Part shown: piece by piece, positions 12,196-24,330 of the stretch
How the letters are laid out: each line of letters starts with the position of its first letter
Position numbering within the stretch: position 1 is the first letter of the stretch
Source of the DNA: Spongilla lacustris
Taxonomy: Eukaryota > Porifera > Demospongiae > Spongillida > Spongillidae
Reading direction: 5' to 3'
DNA length: 64,000 nucleotides
Assembly (NCBI GenBank): GCA_949361645.1
Contig: OX442426.1
Location: 1,243,770-1,307,769, forward strand
The notes under the pieces: generated by a model
Seen by the model: the letters and a program-made list of their open reading frames with translations, nothing else
Database searches by the model: none
What the model was told of the DNA's origin: nothing
Program-made: the position numbers and the translations under genes

Positions 12196-13005
12196 CAGTG
12201 ACCGGCTTTGAAGTTTCCCGCCTTAGAGCATGGAGCTTTGCACTTCTTGGCTGCATCACCAAAACGGAAGTGATACCAACACCTGCAGATTTGTTTGTGG
12301 CTGTGAAGCAGAATCTGGCTTTCTTGCACCACGACTACCATGTTGTGAGACAGAAAGGTCCTCCAGCAACTTCTTTAAGTCACTAACATCTGCCCGAAGA
12401 GAGTTGATCTCTGCTTGCAGGCTTGAATTCTGGGAATCTGCAACCGTGGTGATTGAGGAGTTGGAAGTGGATGCACCCATGATCCTGTCAGCTAGCTCTG
12501 CTAACTGCTGGACATCAGAATCTGTAGACGAAGCTACAACCATCCGCACATTCGATGGAAGGCGTTGTAAAAATAGCTCCCTAAATAAAGCGCTGTCCGT
12601 GGCGGAAGTGTCACCGCTAAGTAAAGCCTGCATCCGACGTAACAAACGGGTCGGCCTCGAATCGCCCAATTCCAGCCCCGCTAAGAGTTGCTGTAGACGA
12701 CTTTGTTCAGAGGTGGAAGTTCTGCGAATGAGTTGTTGTCGGAGCGTATCGTAGGGGTTGTTAGTTGGCGGCTGCAGAATTAAATCACGTACTTCTGTAG
12801 CAATTTCTGGGGAAAGTGAAGCTATTACGTAGTCAAACCTGGTCTTTTGAGCCGTGATATTTCTGGTGTGAAAATGTGCCTCTACTTGGGCAAACCACAA
12901 GCGGGGGTCGTTTGGCCAAAAAGGCGGTAGCTTGACGCCGACGGTGCTTACTGTAGCCGCCTGACTAGACTCTGTAGCCGCGTGATTAGACTCCTGTTGA
13001 CTCAT
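12196..13005 (-). pseudogene. gag: gypsy gag
   Basis: ATG at 13005 opens a 249-codon frame with a gag core (KLPPFWPNDPRLWFAQVEAHF near residue 27, then a helical region with RLQQLLAGLELGDSRP). The open frame ends at 12256. In the neighbouring frame, about 12200-12290 encodes a Cys/His-rich tail (CRCWYHFRFGDAA then KKCKAPC) expected at the C-terminus of this gag type, and ends in a TGA that overlaps the pol ATG. So gag contains a frame change near 12290, either a lesion or a programmed shift. Confidence 0.85.
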
Positions 13006-13021
13006 GATGAATAGATATGAT

Positions 13022-13039
13022 GAACGTCAGGGTCACCAA
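13022..13039 (-). promoter_or_regulatory. Primer-binding-like site
   Basis: Directly inside the upstream LTR the coding strand reads TTGGTGACCCTGACGTTC. The TGG start next to the LTR is typical of a tRNA 3'-end complement. I cannot name the tRNA from the sequence alone. Confidence 0.55.
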
Positions 13040-13148
13040 TGTGACGAGCTTTCATATCATGCGACCAGAAAATATAATTTAATAATCATCACTAATTTAC
13101 ATCACATGACATAGCATTACATATGTGTATTCGAATATGTACGCAACA
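13040..13148 (-). repeat. LTR (5' LTR of the minus-strand element)
   Basis: 109 bp matching 8959-9073 apart from two indels. It is followed by the target duplication GTAG at 13149-13152. Confidence 0.93.
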
Positions 13149-13320
13149 GTAGAAAAAATGTGCGATTTCCAAATTGCAATTCGGAGATATACATGAGCAT
13201 AAACGCTCGATGGATCGCTATGTCTAGAATTTTAAAAATATGTTATTGTAGTTGGTTTCTGCCAAAAAAAAGCTCAATTGTATTCATAACTAGATAATGG
13301 CCGGTCATTATCAAAATAAC

Positions 13321-13373
13321 GATCTAACCGCTGGAATGTGAGGCTGAGGAATGTGAGGCTAACTTCTATTCGG
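13321..13373 (-). repeat. Outer inverted repeat, right copy
   Basis: Exact reverse complement of 749-801. About 170 bases of unremarkable AT-rich sequence separate it from the gypsy insertion. Confidence 0.85.
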
Positions 13374-14280
13374 TAACAGGTTTTTTTTTCTAAGTAAGAA
13401 AGCATCGGAGAACAACATTTACAGGCCCGACGGTTTTTATAATCACCATACCTACCAGTCTACTAGTACGCATGCAATAATGCTATGTTGTATGACTTAA
13501 AAAGTGTGAAAGCGGTTGGCATTCCACCTTTGTTGGGGGAGGGCCGGGGGGAAGGCGTATCCCTGGATCATGCACTAAATAATATTAATAATAATAAATA
13601 TATAATAATATAGTCGTATTTGCGACTGGCAGCCATATTGGATGTGAGTGATACGAAGAACAAAGATGTCTAGAATTAAGCAGGTATCTTTAGTTGCTAT
13701 ACACGTGTATTATTCCAATATAGTAATACATACTCATCGAGAAGCCAATAACACTTGTTATTAGACTGATTGGTAGTAAGTTACTTAGTTATCGCTACGT
13801 TTGTATGCACAGAACCGTGGTTATAAAAGGAATACACTACAGGACCCTTACTGTGCATACGTACCACAGTGCTGACATAAATATGGTGGTTTAAAGAATA
13901 CCCCGGTAGGCGGAAAACAATTTAAACATGGTACCGGTATATAGTTACTAGTACTCTTCTAAGCCCATACACAACTTCTGATTAATATTTATTTGCTACA
14001 GCGTACAAGAATGGTTACGCCACAGCAGCCAACAGGGTACACAGTTGGGCACTGGCCCGCTATTTCTATTTAGTTCTCCTTTCAATTTCACTTACCACAC
14101 TACAATCAGCACAAAACATAGCTATAAACCAGGCACATGTATGGAAATACATTGTTGTTTTCAGAATTGGCTACAACATACCTAACGCTAAATTTTTTTT
14201 TGGAAAACATATATGTATAAATAATATGGTACATGAGTGTATGTGTTTTTAAACTGTGTATTTGGGGGAATTGAAGTGCT
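13374..14280. other. Intergenic, no gene seen
   Basis: AT-rich, with an ATA/AAT microsatellite-like patch at about 13575-13615. No splice-bounded coding stretch was recognised. Confidence 0.5.
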
Positions 14281-14294
14281 TATTTATTTATTTA
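14281..14294 (-). terminator. Polyadenylation signals (overlapping AATAAA)
   Basis: The minus strand reads AAATAAATAAATA 17-30 bases after the stop codon at 14311-14313, giving overlapping AATAAA hexamers that suit 3'-end formation of the exon at 14311-14436. Confidence 0.45.
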
Positions 14295-14310
14295 CTGGCT
14301 GGTAGCTCTG

Positions 14311-14436
14311 TCAGTGCAGAAAACACTCATGAATAAGAATGTCTTCATCAGTGTCCAGGCTAAGAGATCTGCCAACAGGGTTGCAGAAATCAATGTCAAC
14401 AGGTGTACCTAGGTTCAATAGCAACCGCACTCTACA
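14311..14436 (-). CDS. Putative terminal exon, ankyrin-like, minus strand
   Basis: An acceptor (TTCTCTTGTAG on the minus strand) is followed by an open frame reading VRLLLNLGTPVDIDF and then CNPVGRSLSLDTDED, ending in TGA and immediately followed by AATAAA hexamers. The LLLNLGTPVDID pattern resembles the second helix and loop of an ankyrin repeat (LLL-xx-GA-D-VN). Upstream exons on this strand were not identified. If real, the gene converges with nothing on its left and is divergent from the + strand ankyrin gene that starts about 400 bases further on. Confidence 0.45.
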   Translation of the reverse strand, partial: CRVRLLLNLGTPVDIDFCNPVGRSLSLDTDEDILIHECFLH

Positions 14437-14829
14437 AGAGAATAGCATCATTAATTGCTGACAAGAGACAAGAACCCTATTCTACCACCCTTTTTTTGGT
14501 TGCGATGCAAACTGAGTTTTTCTCTACTCCGCTCAGCAATCATGTGCCTTCGAGGAACCAGGTGTTTCACTCCCACTCACAACACCATTCTATAGCCTTG
14601 GCTTGCATGTGCAGAGGCAAAGGTCCACTGAACATTTTTTACTTTGGCATCATCTTAATTTTGCGTTTGTGTTATTATGGTTAAAACCAAAATAATACTA
14701 AAAAACCAAAAAAGCACATAGATTAATTAAAATGTTAAGGCATGAAGTATCAGGCTGTGAAGCTTTGTACATATACAGTGCCAAAATTGATGTACTGTAC
14801 AAATATATGATAAAAATTCTCATCAACAG

Positions 14830-14919
14830 TTAGTCCAAGCATGCAAGACTGGAGATGTACGAGGTGTTCACCTACTTCTGTCACGTGGTGTAGATGTGAA
14901 TGCTGTTGACGCTCAGATG
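14830..14919 (+). CDS. Ankyrin exon A (upstream paralogue)
   Basis: Acceptor CAACAG, donor GTACAG, 30 codons beginning LVQACKTGDVRGVHLLLSRG and then VDVNAV. This is the helix-loop half of an ankyrin repeat. The exon at 51313-51390 is its paralogue with the same acceptor context. Confidence 0.75.
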
Positions 14920-15284
14920 GTACAGTTATTGTGTACTCATAGCCTTTGTAGAAAAGCAATGTTGGAAAGTCTAAGGTACAATGTTGTCATGTTAATGACG
15001 AAAAGGTATGATTTGGTCAGCATGTACAAATATATTTCTGAACAAAATTATTAACCACTGCACTGGTTTGTAATAATAAATGCAATGTTACTACCACATC
15101 CATGTAATAAATTTGTTGTTCTTTTTTTAAAAAGTGCACATGACATTTTGTTATTCCTTTCCTTTATTTGCATTATTTGCTCAAATAATTTGAATACCAA
15201 TCGTCCCCTATCAGTTTATAGTTGGTTATTTATATGTAGGGTGGGTAGCATTACAACATATACATGTGCATGTGTGCAGCCAAT

Positions 15285-16420
15285 GACGGAAACAAGTAGA
15301 CCCTCATTGGGGATGTGCAATGTCTATATACCTGATCACTTCAATGAGCAAGCAGCAAATGCAATAGACTTTACTTTTGTGCTTGCATTTGGAGAAGAAA
15401 CTATGATCACAATCCTTGCTCTTGGCAACTGTATTGCACCCCCCTAATGTGGACACCATCAGTATCCACCTCTATTGTCTTGATTATTGAGGTGTTCTTT
15501 ATCAAGGGGTTGGAACTTAAATATATAGATGTGTATCCTAAAAATGTTTACATGTACAAACAGCATTTATTAATCCCACAGTCAAACCTTACTGCTAGCT
15601 ACAGTACTGGTATACCAACACCTTCTGTGCTTCTTTTACAACTTTCTTAGCAAGAGGTAAATCATTTCTCTTAGACTTAATAACCATGCTAGCACTTCAT
15701 TAGTTTCGAGATATGTGATCGAGGCAACTGCAATAAATATTGGATGCACTTATAATAGAATTAACAGTAAACTATGCTGTATACATACATCTATATGTAA
15801 GCATTTTATGTCAATCAACTTATCGTTTTTGAGGCTTGAGCACATTACATGTATATTTGTACAAATATCACTTTATACAATAATCAGTCTACTATGTTGA
15901 TTTATTACGTCATTGCATGTCCACTTTTGGAGGTGATTTTGTATTGTGTAACAGCAGATGGTGCACTTATATGTAGTGTACATGTCTTTATTTCGTAATC
16001 TCAAAATGTTCACAATTCAGCTCGGCCTGGTGTAATTTAGTGCTGTTTGAACGTAAATTGTTTGGGACCTTAAGATAGTGTCCTGTTAATTGAGGTGTCT
16101 ACATTTCAGGGAGTTCGCATTTCGAGTAGTGGTTCATTATCACACAATGTCCAAATATTGGAGCATTCATGCACAGGGTTAAATAATCACTACTACGACT
16201 GGTTTGCTATCAGGCCATTATGGAGCTGATTGTAATGGGAGATGTTGGAGTATTGATGGTGACACCTCTCTGATGTTACAGACACCACTGTATGCAGCAG
16301 CTTTAAGTGGCCACACAGCTGTAGTGGAGATCCTTGTGAAGGCAGGGGCTGATGTGAACAAAGTGAGTTATACTCCCTCCCACATGCCCCCATATAGCAC
16401 CTTCCCCCACCAAGTACTCT
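15285..16420 (+). repeat. Segmental duplication block, copy 1
   Basis: This 1.1-kb block (short conserved segments such as GACTTTACTTTTGTGCTTGC, AACCATGCTAGCACTT and GGGAGTTCGCATTTC, ending with the ankyrin exon) recurs collinearly at 23275-24330 and, shortened, at 17190-17760. It duplicates intron plus exon. Confidence 0.85.
16282..16362 (+). CDS. Ankyrin exon B, copy 1
   Basis: Acceptor GATGTTACAG, donor GTGAGT, 27 codons: TPLYAAALSGHTAVVEILVK then AGADVNK. This is a textbook ankyrin repeat (TPLxxAAxxGHxxVVxxLVxAGADVN). Nearly identical to 17562-17642 and 24175-24255. The sequence before the acceptor is also open (SIDGDTSLMLQ), so an earlier acceptor is possible. Confidence 0.8.
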
Positions 16421-17189
16421 TCATTGTATACACTGCCAAACAGACACACACAAAACCAAATAGAGGGGGGTAATACATGTAACTTAGTACAATTGTCCCT
16501 TTCCTCCATGTCAAATTAGGATATTTGTGATACATGTAGTTAGAATATAACACGTTAGATCCATGACAACCACTGTGTACTTCAAATACGTACAGTGTAT
16601 GACTATGAGCATCTGTTGAGTGTGAATCAACACAAAAACCTGTTTGTTACAATTGCACTCCAGACAAATGGTGTTTCTGCATTGTATGTTTTAAATTGAA
16701 TTTTTTTATAATCGGATAAATATCTATACGTTCCAATAGGATGTATTTAAACCATGAAAACAATAGTATCATTTTTCCGTTGCTGCATTTTAGTCCATCT
16801 GTGTAGTATTTTCTATTCAATGCATATTGTATTGTGTCAGTATTTTATGATGTGACAATTATATGACATTTTTGTGATTCCTTTCCTTTATGTCCTCGTC
16901 AATACCAATCATCCCATACCAGAGGGTAAGTTATGGTAGTTGGTTATTGTAGCTTGTGTTGTATTTGTCTGATAACCAGTACATATAGCTTTGTATTTGA
17001 CATTGCACCACCTATGATGGTAGATGTTATTTTGTATAATGTAAGCCACATTGGGGTAGCCAGTATGAGTTGTGGTTCATGTCAAATATTAGATGAAACA
17101 ATGTCATTATTTTAACACTGGGAGGTGGGGTGGAGGTAAATACCCCATCCCCCCCACAGCGAGCGTCCCTGGAGCAATATGTTATCGCA

Positions 17190-17760
17190 TGTATGCCCAA
17201 TGCTGATGTGTAGTGGAGCAATGTAGACCTTTGTAGGGATGTGCTATTGTGTATATGTGAACCATCCCTGATCACTTCAATGAGCAAGCAGCAAATGCAA
17301 TAGACTTTACTTTTGTGCTTGCATTTGGAGAAGAAAACTATGATCACAATCCTTGCTCTTGGCAACTGTATTGTAGTGGTTCATTATCACTATGTACAAT
17401 GTCCAGATGTTGTTAATTGATCAGAGCATTCGTGTGATCTAATTGATAGCATACAGGGTTAAATAATTACTATTAGTACTGGTTTGCTATCAGACCATTA
17501 TGGAGCTGATTGTAATGGGAGATGTTGGAGTATTGATGGTGACACCTCTCTGATGTTACAGACACCACTGTATGCAGCAGCTGAAAATGGCCACACAGCT
17601 GTAGTGGAGATCCTTGTGAAGGCAGGGGCTGATGTGAACAAAGTGAGTTATACTCCCTCCCACATGCCCCCATATAGCACCTTCCCCCACCAAGTAACCA
17701 AATATAGGGTATTGGTTTAGCTTCATTGTGTGCATGTGCTGCCAGACAGACACACACAAC
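17190..17760 (+). repeat. Segmental duplication block, short copy
   Basis: Repeats the 5' and 3' parts of the 15285-16420 block with the middle deleted. It carries ankyrin exon B copy 2. Confidence 0.75.
17562..17642 (+). CDS. Ankyrin exon B, copy 2
   Basis: As 16282-16362 but with AENGHTAVVEILVK. The splice sites are preserved (TTACAG and GTGAGT). Confidence 0.8.
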
Positions 17761-18034
17761 CAAACCCAATAGAGACACCATTAATGGAGTACATGTATTT
17801 TTGACATCAACCATGATGGATACTACATGTGTACTTTGGCCACTTCAGAGGCTTCCAAGTGACCGTGTCACTTAATTTGTGATACATGTAGTTAGAACAT
17901 ACATTGTAACACGTATTGCTCCATGACAACCACTGTGTACTTTAAAAAAATACCTGTGAGTGTGATAAAACACAAAAATTCTCTTTAAAAAAAACTGGTT
18001 TGTTACTATTTAACCCAAAATATCTATTTTATGA

Positions 18035-18180
18035 GTATTTAAAGGATTTAAGCCTTACTTATCTTGGCCGATCCTGAAAAGACTTGTTCTATAAGCCAGT
18101 ACCCTTAAATGCAGCCAGGTCCCTTCCTTTTTTGCACTCGGGTGTTCAATTGTACCCCCAGGGGGAACTGATTTGTTACA
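18035..18180 (-). mobile_element. Half copy of a hairpin MITE
   Basis: GGATTTAAGCCTTACTTATC, GATCCTGAAAAGACTTGTTC and GCAGCCAGGTCCCTTCC match the right arm of the hairpin element at 53189-53614. Only one arm is present here. Confidence 0.75.
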
Positions 18181-18889
18181 ATTGCAGATAGATAAAGCAA
18201 AATGGCGTTTCCGCATCATTGAAAAAATTATCTATATACATTACAATAGGATGTTGTCTGTATGTTTTTAACCAAGAACATATATTATTTTTCTGTTGAT
18301 GCCTTTTAGTTGAGTGTTTCACTATTGTAAACTATATTGTGTTTTTGACATTATGTTATTCCTTTTCTCAAACAATGTGAATACCAATCATATCATATCA
18401 GGAGGTAAGTTATGGTAGTTCTTTATTGTAGTTGGTTATTGTAGGTTATGATGTGTTTGTCGTTGTACTATGATGGGTACCATGGCAATCACCAGGAGTG
18501 GATTCCGGCGGGGGGATGGGGGGGGGGGGCAGCCTATGCCGCCCCTAGCTAGTAATAATACGCCTCTCTATGTTAATGAAATAATTACATCATGCAATGC
18601 AATTTTGACTGCCAAAAGTGTACCGCCTAGTCCAATATTAGAAGGGTGACTAGCTGCTTTTGACGCCTGCTACATGCATGTGCAGTCAGTGCTGTACTAG
18701 GTTTTAGTTTATAACTTAACTTATTGCACTTCCAGTGCAGATCTGTACCAATGTTTACATCATGTGTGTGTATTGGTATTGTACTGTTTCTGCTTTCAAT
18801 TGCACAATATGTGATGTAACACATATTACCTGAATAAAAAGGTTTAACAATTCAACACTAACCAATCAGCTATCTCATCATATGATGCA

Positions 18890-19780
18890 GCATGCTCATG
18901 GAACCATTCACACTATGGTCGTGCCTTCGCCCCCCTCCCCCTTTTTATCTTTCTAAATGTAGAGTGGCTGAAGTTTTCATCTCCTACATTCCAAAGAGGC
19001 TACCTATTTGGTGCACATGTCCAATCACTATGAACCTGTTAGGCAAATGTAATAGTGTAACAATTCAATTCAGCACATGCCCTAATCATTTCCTGACTTT
19101 GATACTAACATGTATGTCATGTACATTTTACAAAACGGTTGGCTTAATAAACAGATAACCACACAATTAAAAATTATATTTATAGTGAGTGTGCAAAGTT
19201 TCACTTCAACTCACTTAATGTGGTTTAGTATTAACTAAACCTTACAGAGTGCATAATCATATAGAGGTCTTTCCATAGGGTGTGGACAAGCCTTACAGTA
19301 TTGTATTATAACACGTACAGAGTAATAATGGAAATACATGTATACATGTATATGTATGCCACCCAAACATGACATCAGTGGAAAACCCACAAAAGACACA
19401 GGCACATGTACCATGCCTATGAAAAGACCTCCATAAGCAGACCTGGCCTGCATGTTCCTAATGGGAGTAATGAGTTGTTTATAAAAGCCAATTTTTAGCC
19501 ATCTGTTCAAAATAAGCTATTTTACCAATTTAGTTGTACCATTGGGGCATCAAATAAAGCTATTTGCCTTAACATGTCATGTCTATCATCTACTGGTATG
19601 GCTGGTAAACATTTGGCAACCAAGCATGTACCAAACTGTATCCCTGGGTTTGCACAACAGCAGCTCCACTAGGTACATTCATGTATCTGCATTGGACAAC
19701 AAATATAAAATAATACCTCGTGGTACTAGATATAAAAAAAATGCCATTTCTTAGTACCCGGACATTTTTGGAAAGACGTC
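18890..19780 (+). repeat. Intronic duplication, copy 1 (pair of 25265-26010)
   Basis: Shared stretches include GGCTGAAGTTTTCATCTCC, CAAAGAGGCTACCTATTTGG, AGCAGACCTGGCCT and GGGGCATCAAATAAAGC, in the same order at 25265-26010. Together with the 15285/23275 pair this shows that a large intron-exon segment was duplicated. Confidence 0.8.
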
Positions 19781-20259
19781 CACTGTGTACTTAACAATAT
19801 ATTATAAAGGGGCATGGTAAATGTTTTTAACCTTCCATTCATGCAGCCAATGTACCAGGGGAGTGATAGGAGGGTGGAGCAATAGAGCAAAGCAAACCAG
19901 CAGTTCAGCTTTGGGGATATGGGATTGTGTACATGGGAACCATCCCTGATCACACCAATCAGCAAGCAGTAAAAAAATTATCCTTTAAATCCTTTTTAGC
20001 AACCAGAAATTCATAAGAATGCATGATAGATCTTAAAAATATGAACAAAATTTCTGGACAACTGGATTATAATCATATGGAGGTTAAGTCAATGCTATTT
20101 TCCACATTATAAGTATTAAGTTAATTTATCATCAAATAAATTTTGTTGTTTTGTGCCTTCCCATAAAATGTCCATGTATTTACACATATGCTTGTGTTGT
20201 ATGTTGATGCCTTTGTCTACCTGTTTTGGTATGCATTTTCACTGATGCATTTATCATTT

Positions 20260-20700
20260 TTCCTTTCCTTTATATGCTCAAACAATGTGAATATCAATCA
20301 TCTCATATCAGCTGGTAAGTTATGGTACATGTAGTTGGTTATTGTAGGTTATGATGTGTTTGTCATTGTACTCACCACCTATGATGGTAGATGTTATTTT
20401 GTATGCTACTGTGCTTACCACAGTGGGGTAGCCTTTATCCACGATAGTTAATATTAAATATGTGCATTTCTAATAGTCTATTCATTTCTATGAATATTGT
20501 TATTCCTTTCCTTTATTTGCTCAAACAATGTAAATACCAATCATCCCATATCAGATGGTAAGTTATGATAGTTGGTTATTGTAGGTTATGATGTGTTTGT
20601 CATTGTACTCACCACCTATGATGGTAGATGTTATTTTGTATACTACTGTGCTTACCACAGTGGGGTAGCCAGTATCCATGATGGTTCATGTCAAATACAT
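20260..20700 (+). repeat. Two tandem copies of the CAG-NNN-GTAAGT intronic repeat
   Basis: Each ~200-base unit contains TTCCTTTCCTTTAT, GCTCAAACAATGTGAATA, CCATATCAG, three variable bases, GTAAGTTATGGTAG, GATGTGTTTGTCATTGTACT and CACCTATGATGGTAGATGTT. Other copies lie near 16870, 18350, 22215, 23030, 24890 and (decayed) 15150, 30040 and 51670. Units are spaced through the introns of the upstream ankyrin gene. Confidence 0.85.
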
Positions 20701-20789
20701 GGCATGTGTTTGTCATACATGTACATGTAGTTTAATCATAGCACATCAAGGGTAGATGCAGGAATTTACTGAGAGGAGAGGTTACAGTA

Positions 20790-20890
20790 TTGGAGTCTTT
20801 ATGGGAGGTTGCATTATGGGGTCACCCCTCCTGCCCAGCCAGGGGGTATGAGGGTCCCCAATGGGGGCCTGGGGCAGAGCCTAAGAAGCC
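20790..20890. repeat. GC-rich dispersed repeat
   Basis: Shares the AGGGGG(T/G)ATG-GAGGG and CTGGGGCAGAGCC-AGAAGC core with 21155-21270. A similar G-rich patch occurs at 18490-18550. Confidence 0.5.
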
Positions 20891-22424
20891 AATGCTTTTT
20901 TGCATAGGAAAACCCTCCAAAACGGCACACTTACTGAATTTACAGTGCCCGTTGTGTTCTAAACGTAATGTCTGCTCATTTGTTTACAAAATACAACATT
21001 TGATATTACTACATGTTTTTAGTTTAGCCTCCTCACATGTTCTCTGCCATTAATGAAACAAATGCACGTGCACGTATAAATGATTAATAACTTTTAATGG
21101 TCACACGCACATCCATGTATCTATGTATTTCTAATTAGCCAATTTAATTAAGAGGGTGGGGAGGAGTGGGGCCTGGACCAACTGTTGGTATGCTATGGAG
21201 GAAGTATCCCACCACAGCTAGGGGGTGTGGGTGAGGGCCTCTATCATCAGGGACTGGGGCAGAGCCCTAGAAGCTATTGCTTTATACAAACATATCAAAA
21301 TTGCTATAAATTCAGTATAATATTATATATCAGGCATGCACAAAATTTATAGATCAATGAACAATATTGTTTACATACTCTTGGTTGATGCTCTCAGTTG
21401 CACAATGGTATGGTCATAGTGCATGCATGGATATTACAGCCTCATAAAAAGATTCTTTATTTATTGGCATATTGATCACATGTATAGTGATTGAATGGAG
21501 AAACAGCATATCCATTGTGCATCAGTGGAAAAGTGGGAGAGGCCTTATATGTATAGCACATGTTTATGATTGATAGAAGCCATAGCAACGACTGTGTACA
21601 CATGTGCTTGGCAAAACTTAAATTGTCAGTATGAAGAGGCATGTTGAAAAGTGTGTGCAGCCAATGTACCAGGGGAGTGGTAGGAGGGTGGAGCAATAGA
21701 GCAAAGCAAACCAACAGTTCAGCTTTGGGGATGTGGAATTGTGTACGTGGGAACCATCCACGCATCATGTCAAATAAAAGTACAAACATGTACATAAAAT
21801 TAGCATTTTGGGCCATGTGTTAAATTTAGTAACTAGAAATTCAAATTAGTGCACATTAGTACTAGAATAATCTTTAACTAAAATGCACTAGTTTATAATG
21901 CGATAGAGAGAAATTACTATTATTTCGCATTGTACATAATATCATGAATATTATATATTTGTCTTTTCACCTCTTTTAGTTCACTATAATTATATAGAAC
22001 GGGACAAGGAAAATGAGATTAGGTGTTCATATGTATCTATTGCACATTCTATTGAGATGCCAAAGGCATGGTTTTCATGTATTTGTGTGAGAGTGGAAAT
22101 GGTTTTTTTTTAAGACGGAAAAGGACTGAAAATAGGGTAAATATGCAATAAGATATGTTGCAATAAGATATCTATTTATATATATGCTCTCATTTGTTAT
22201 GTAATTATTTTGTGGTGAAATTGTTATTCCTTTTCAATATTTGCTCAAACAATTTGAATACCAATCCTCCCATATCAGATTGTAAGTTTTGGTATTTGGT
22301 TTGGTGATTGTAAGTTATGATGTGTTTGTCATTGTACTCACCACCTATGATGGTATGAAGGGATATGTTAAAAGTCTGTCACCTTCCATTCATGGATAGC
22401 ATTACAGCATATGCATGTGCATGT

Positions 22425-22560
22425 GTGCAGCCAATGTACCAGGGGAGTGGTAGGAGGGTGGAGCAATAGAGCAAAGCAAACCAACAGTTCAGCTTTGGAG
22501 ATGTGGGATTGTGTACATGGGAACCATCTCTGATCACACCAATTAGCAAGGAGCATGTAC
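22425..22560 (+). repeat. ~125-bp dispersed repeat
   Basis: Unit with CCAATGTACCAGGGGAGTGG, TAGGAGGGTGGAGCAATAG, AGCAAAGCAAACCA and GTACATGGGAACCATC. Other copies are at about 19845-19965, 21655-21765 and 29618-29790, all in the same orientation. Confidence 0.85.
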
Positions 22561-22669
22561 AATAGAAGGTAACATTTCATTTAGTACTAGAATGATGTTT
22601 AACTGCTGATTTGTAATGCCATAGGGACGTAATTGCATTGTACATATGTTTCATGAATATTATGCAGTG

Positions 22670-22735
22670 GTCCACTCACACACAATGAAAAGGTTCACTC
22701 ACACACAATGAAAAGGTCCACTCACACACAAAGTG
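22670..22735 (+). repeat. Three-copy 25/26-bp tandem repeat
   Basis: CACTCACACACAATGAAAAG plus a short linker is repeated three times, the last copy slightly diverged. Confidence 0.85.
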
Positions 22736-23274
22736 AAAATTAATTACGTGTTAGAATAATATAGGATACATGTAGATGTGCAGTTGTGCAAATTCTAAAT
22801 CTATTAAGTAGCAATTAGTAACTAGTTTCCAATTTAATTTTTTTTGTCTGGTATAAAGGTCATAAATTTATTTGTTTTCATGTATTGCTACGAGGTGGAA
22901 ATGATAAAAGAACTTAAAGTATTGTCATGTTGGAAATCTGTGCCTTGCAATAAGACATCCATGTATTTATAACCACATATGCTTATGTATCATATGGTGA
23001 TGCCTTTTTCCATTTCTTTCTTAATTTTATTTCTTTCCTTTATTTGTTCAAACAATGTGAATGCCAATCATCCCATATCAGTGGGTAAGTTATAGTACAT
23101 GTACTTGGTTATTGTACATTTTGTTATTATACTCACCACCTATGATGTTAGATGTTATTTTTAATGCAACTGTGCTTACCACAATGGGTAGCCAGTATCC
23201 ATGATGGTTTATATCAAACATGGACAATGGGTAAGGTATAGTGTAGCACATGTTCATGATGAAGCAATGGAGTA

Positions 23275-24330
23275 AACCAGTAGCCCCTCATTGGGGATGT
23301 GCAATGTCTGTATACCTGATCACTTCAATGAGCAAGCAGCAAATGCAATAGACTTTACTTTTGTGCTTGCATTTGGAGAAGAAAACTATGATCACAATCC
23401 TTGCTCTTGGCAACTGTATTGCACCCTCTAAAGTGGACACCATCAGTACCCACCTCAAGTGTCTTGATTATCGAGTTGTCCTTGATTAGTAGGTTGGAAC
23501 TTAAAATGACTATTGATATGAAAATGTGTAACCTAAAAATGTTTACGTGTACAATACAGCATATACTTATCCCACAGTTAAACCTTACTGCTAGCTTGTG
23601 TACCGGTATACCAACACCTTCAGTGCTTCTTTTATAACTTCTTATTTCTTTAGCAAGAGGCAAATCATTTGTCTAAGACTTAGTAACCATGCTAGCACTT
23701 TGATAAAAATTCAATAGTCTTGAGATCTGGGATCGAGGCAATATTGGATGCGCTTCTAATAGAATTAATAGTAAACAACGCTGTATACATACATGTATAT
23801 GTAAGCATTTCATATCAGTTGACATCGTTTCTGTGTGTGTCATGTCGAAGTATGACATCATTGCATGTCCACGTTTGGAGGTATTTTTGTATTGTGTAAC
23901 AGCAGATGGTTTTTACAATTCAGTGTATTTTCAACATACATGTACAGTGTAAGTTGTTTGGGACCTAAAGAAAGTTTGACTGTATTTCAGGGAGTTCGCA
24001 TTTCATGGGTCCACTGTTATGTTTCATTATCACTACAATGTGATCTTTGATCAGAGCATTCATGTGCTGGGATAAATAATTACAATTAGTACTGGTTAGC
24101 TATCAGACCATTATGGAGCTGATTGTAATGGGAGATGTTGGAGTATTGATGGTGACACCTCTCTGATGTTACAGACACCACTGTATGCAGCAGCTGAAAA
24201 TGGCCACTCAGCTGTAGTGGAGATCCTTGTGAAGGCAGGGGCTGATGTGAACAAAGTGAGTTATACTCCCTCCCACATGCCCCTTCCCCCACCAAGTAAC
24301 CAAATATAGGGTATTGGTTTAGCTTCATTG
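23275..24330 (+). repeat. Segmental duplication block, copy 2
   Basis: Collinear with 15285-16420, including the ankyrin exon at its 3' end. Diverged by scattered substitutions and small indels. Confidence 0.85.
24175..24255 (+). CDS. Ankyrin exon B, copy 3
   Basis: As copies 1 and 2, with AENGHSAVVEILVK. Acceptor GATGTTACAG and donor GTGAGT are intact. Confidence 0.8.

Larger units (their letters stand above)
8959..13148 (-). mobile_element. Ty3/gypsy LTR retrotransposon, 4.2 kb
   Basis: A complete element with two short LTRs (115 and 109 bp), a 4-bp target duplication GTAG (8955-8958 and 13149-13152), a primer-binding-like site next to the upstream LTR, a polypurine tract next to the downstream LTR, and gag, protease, RT, RNase H and integrase in gypsy order on the minus strand. 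The LTRs differ only by two small indels, so the insertion is fairly young. The coding region nevertheless carries three breaks: a gag frame change near 12290, a 4-bp tandem duplication near 11185 in RT, and a TGA at 9414-9416 in integrase. It probably cannot move on its own. Confidence 0.95.

Noticed and set aside
12230..12754. 174-codon + strand frame
   Set aside because: Antisense shadow of the gag frame of the gypsy element.
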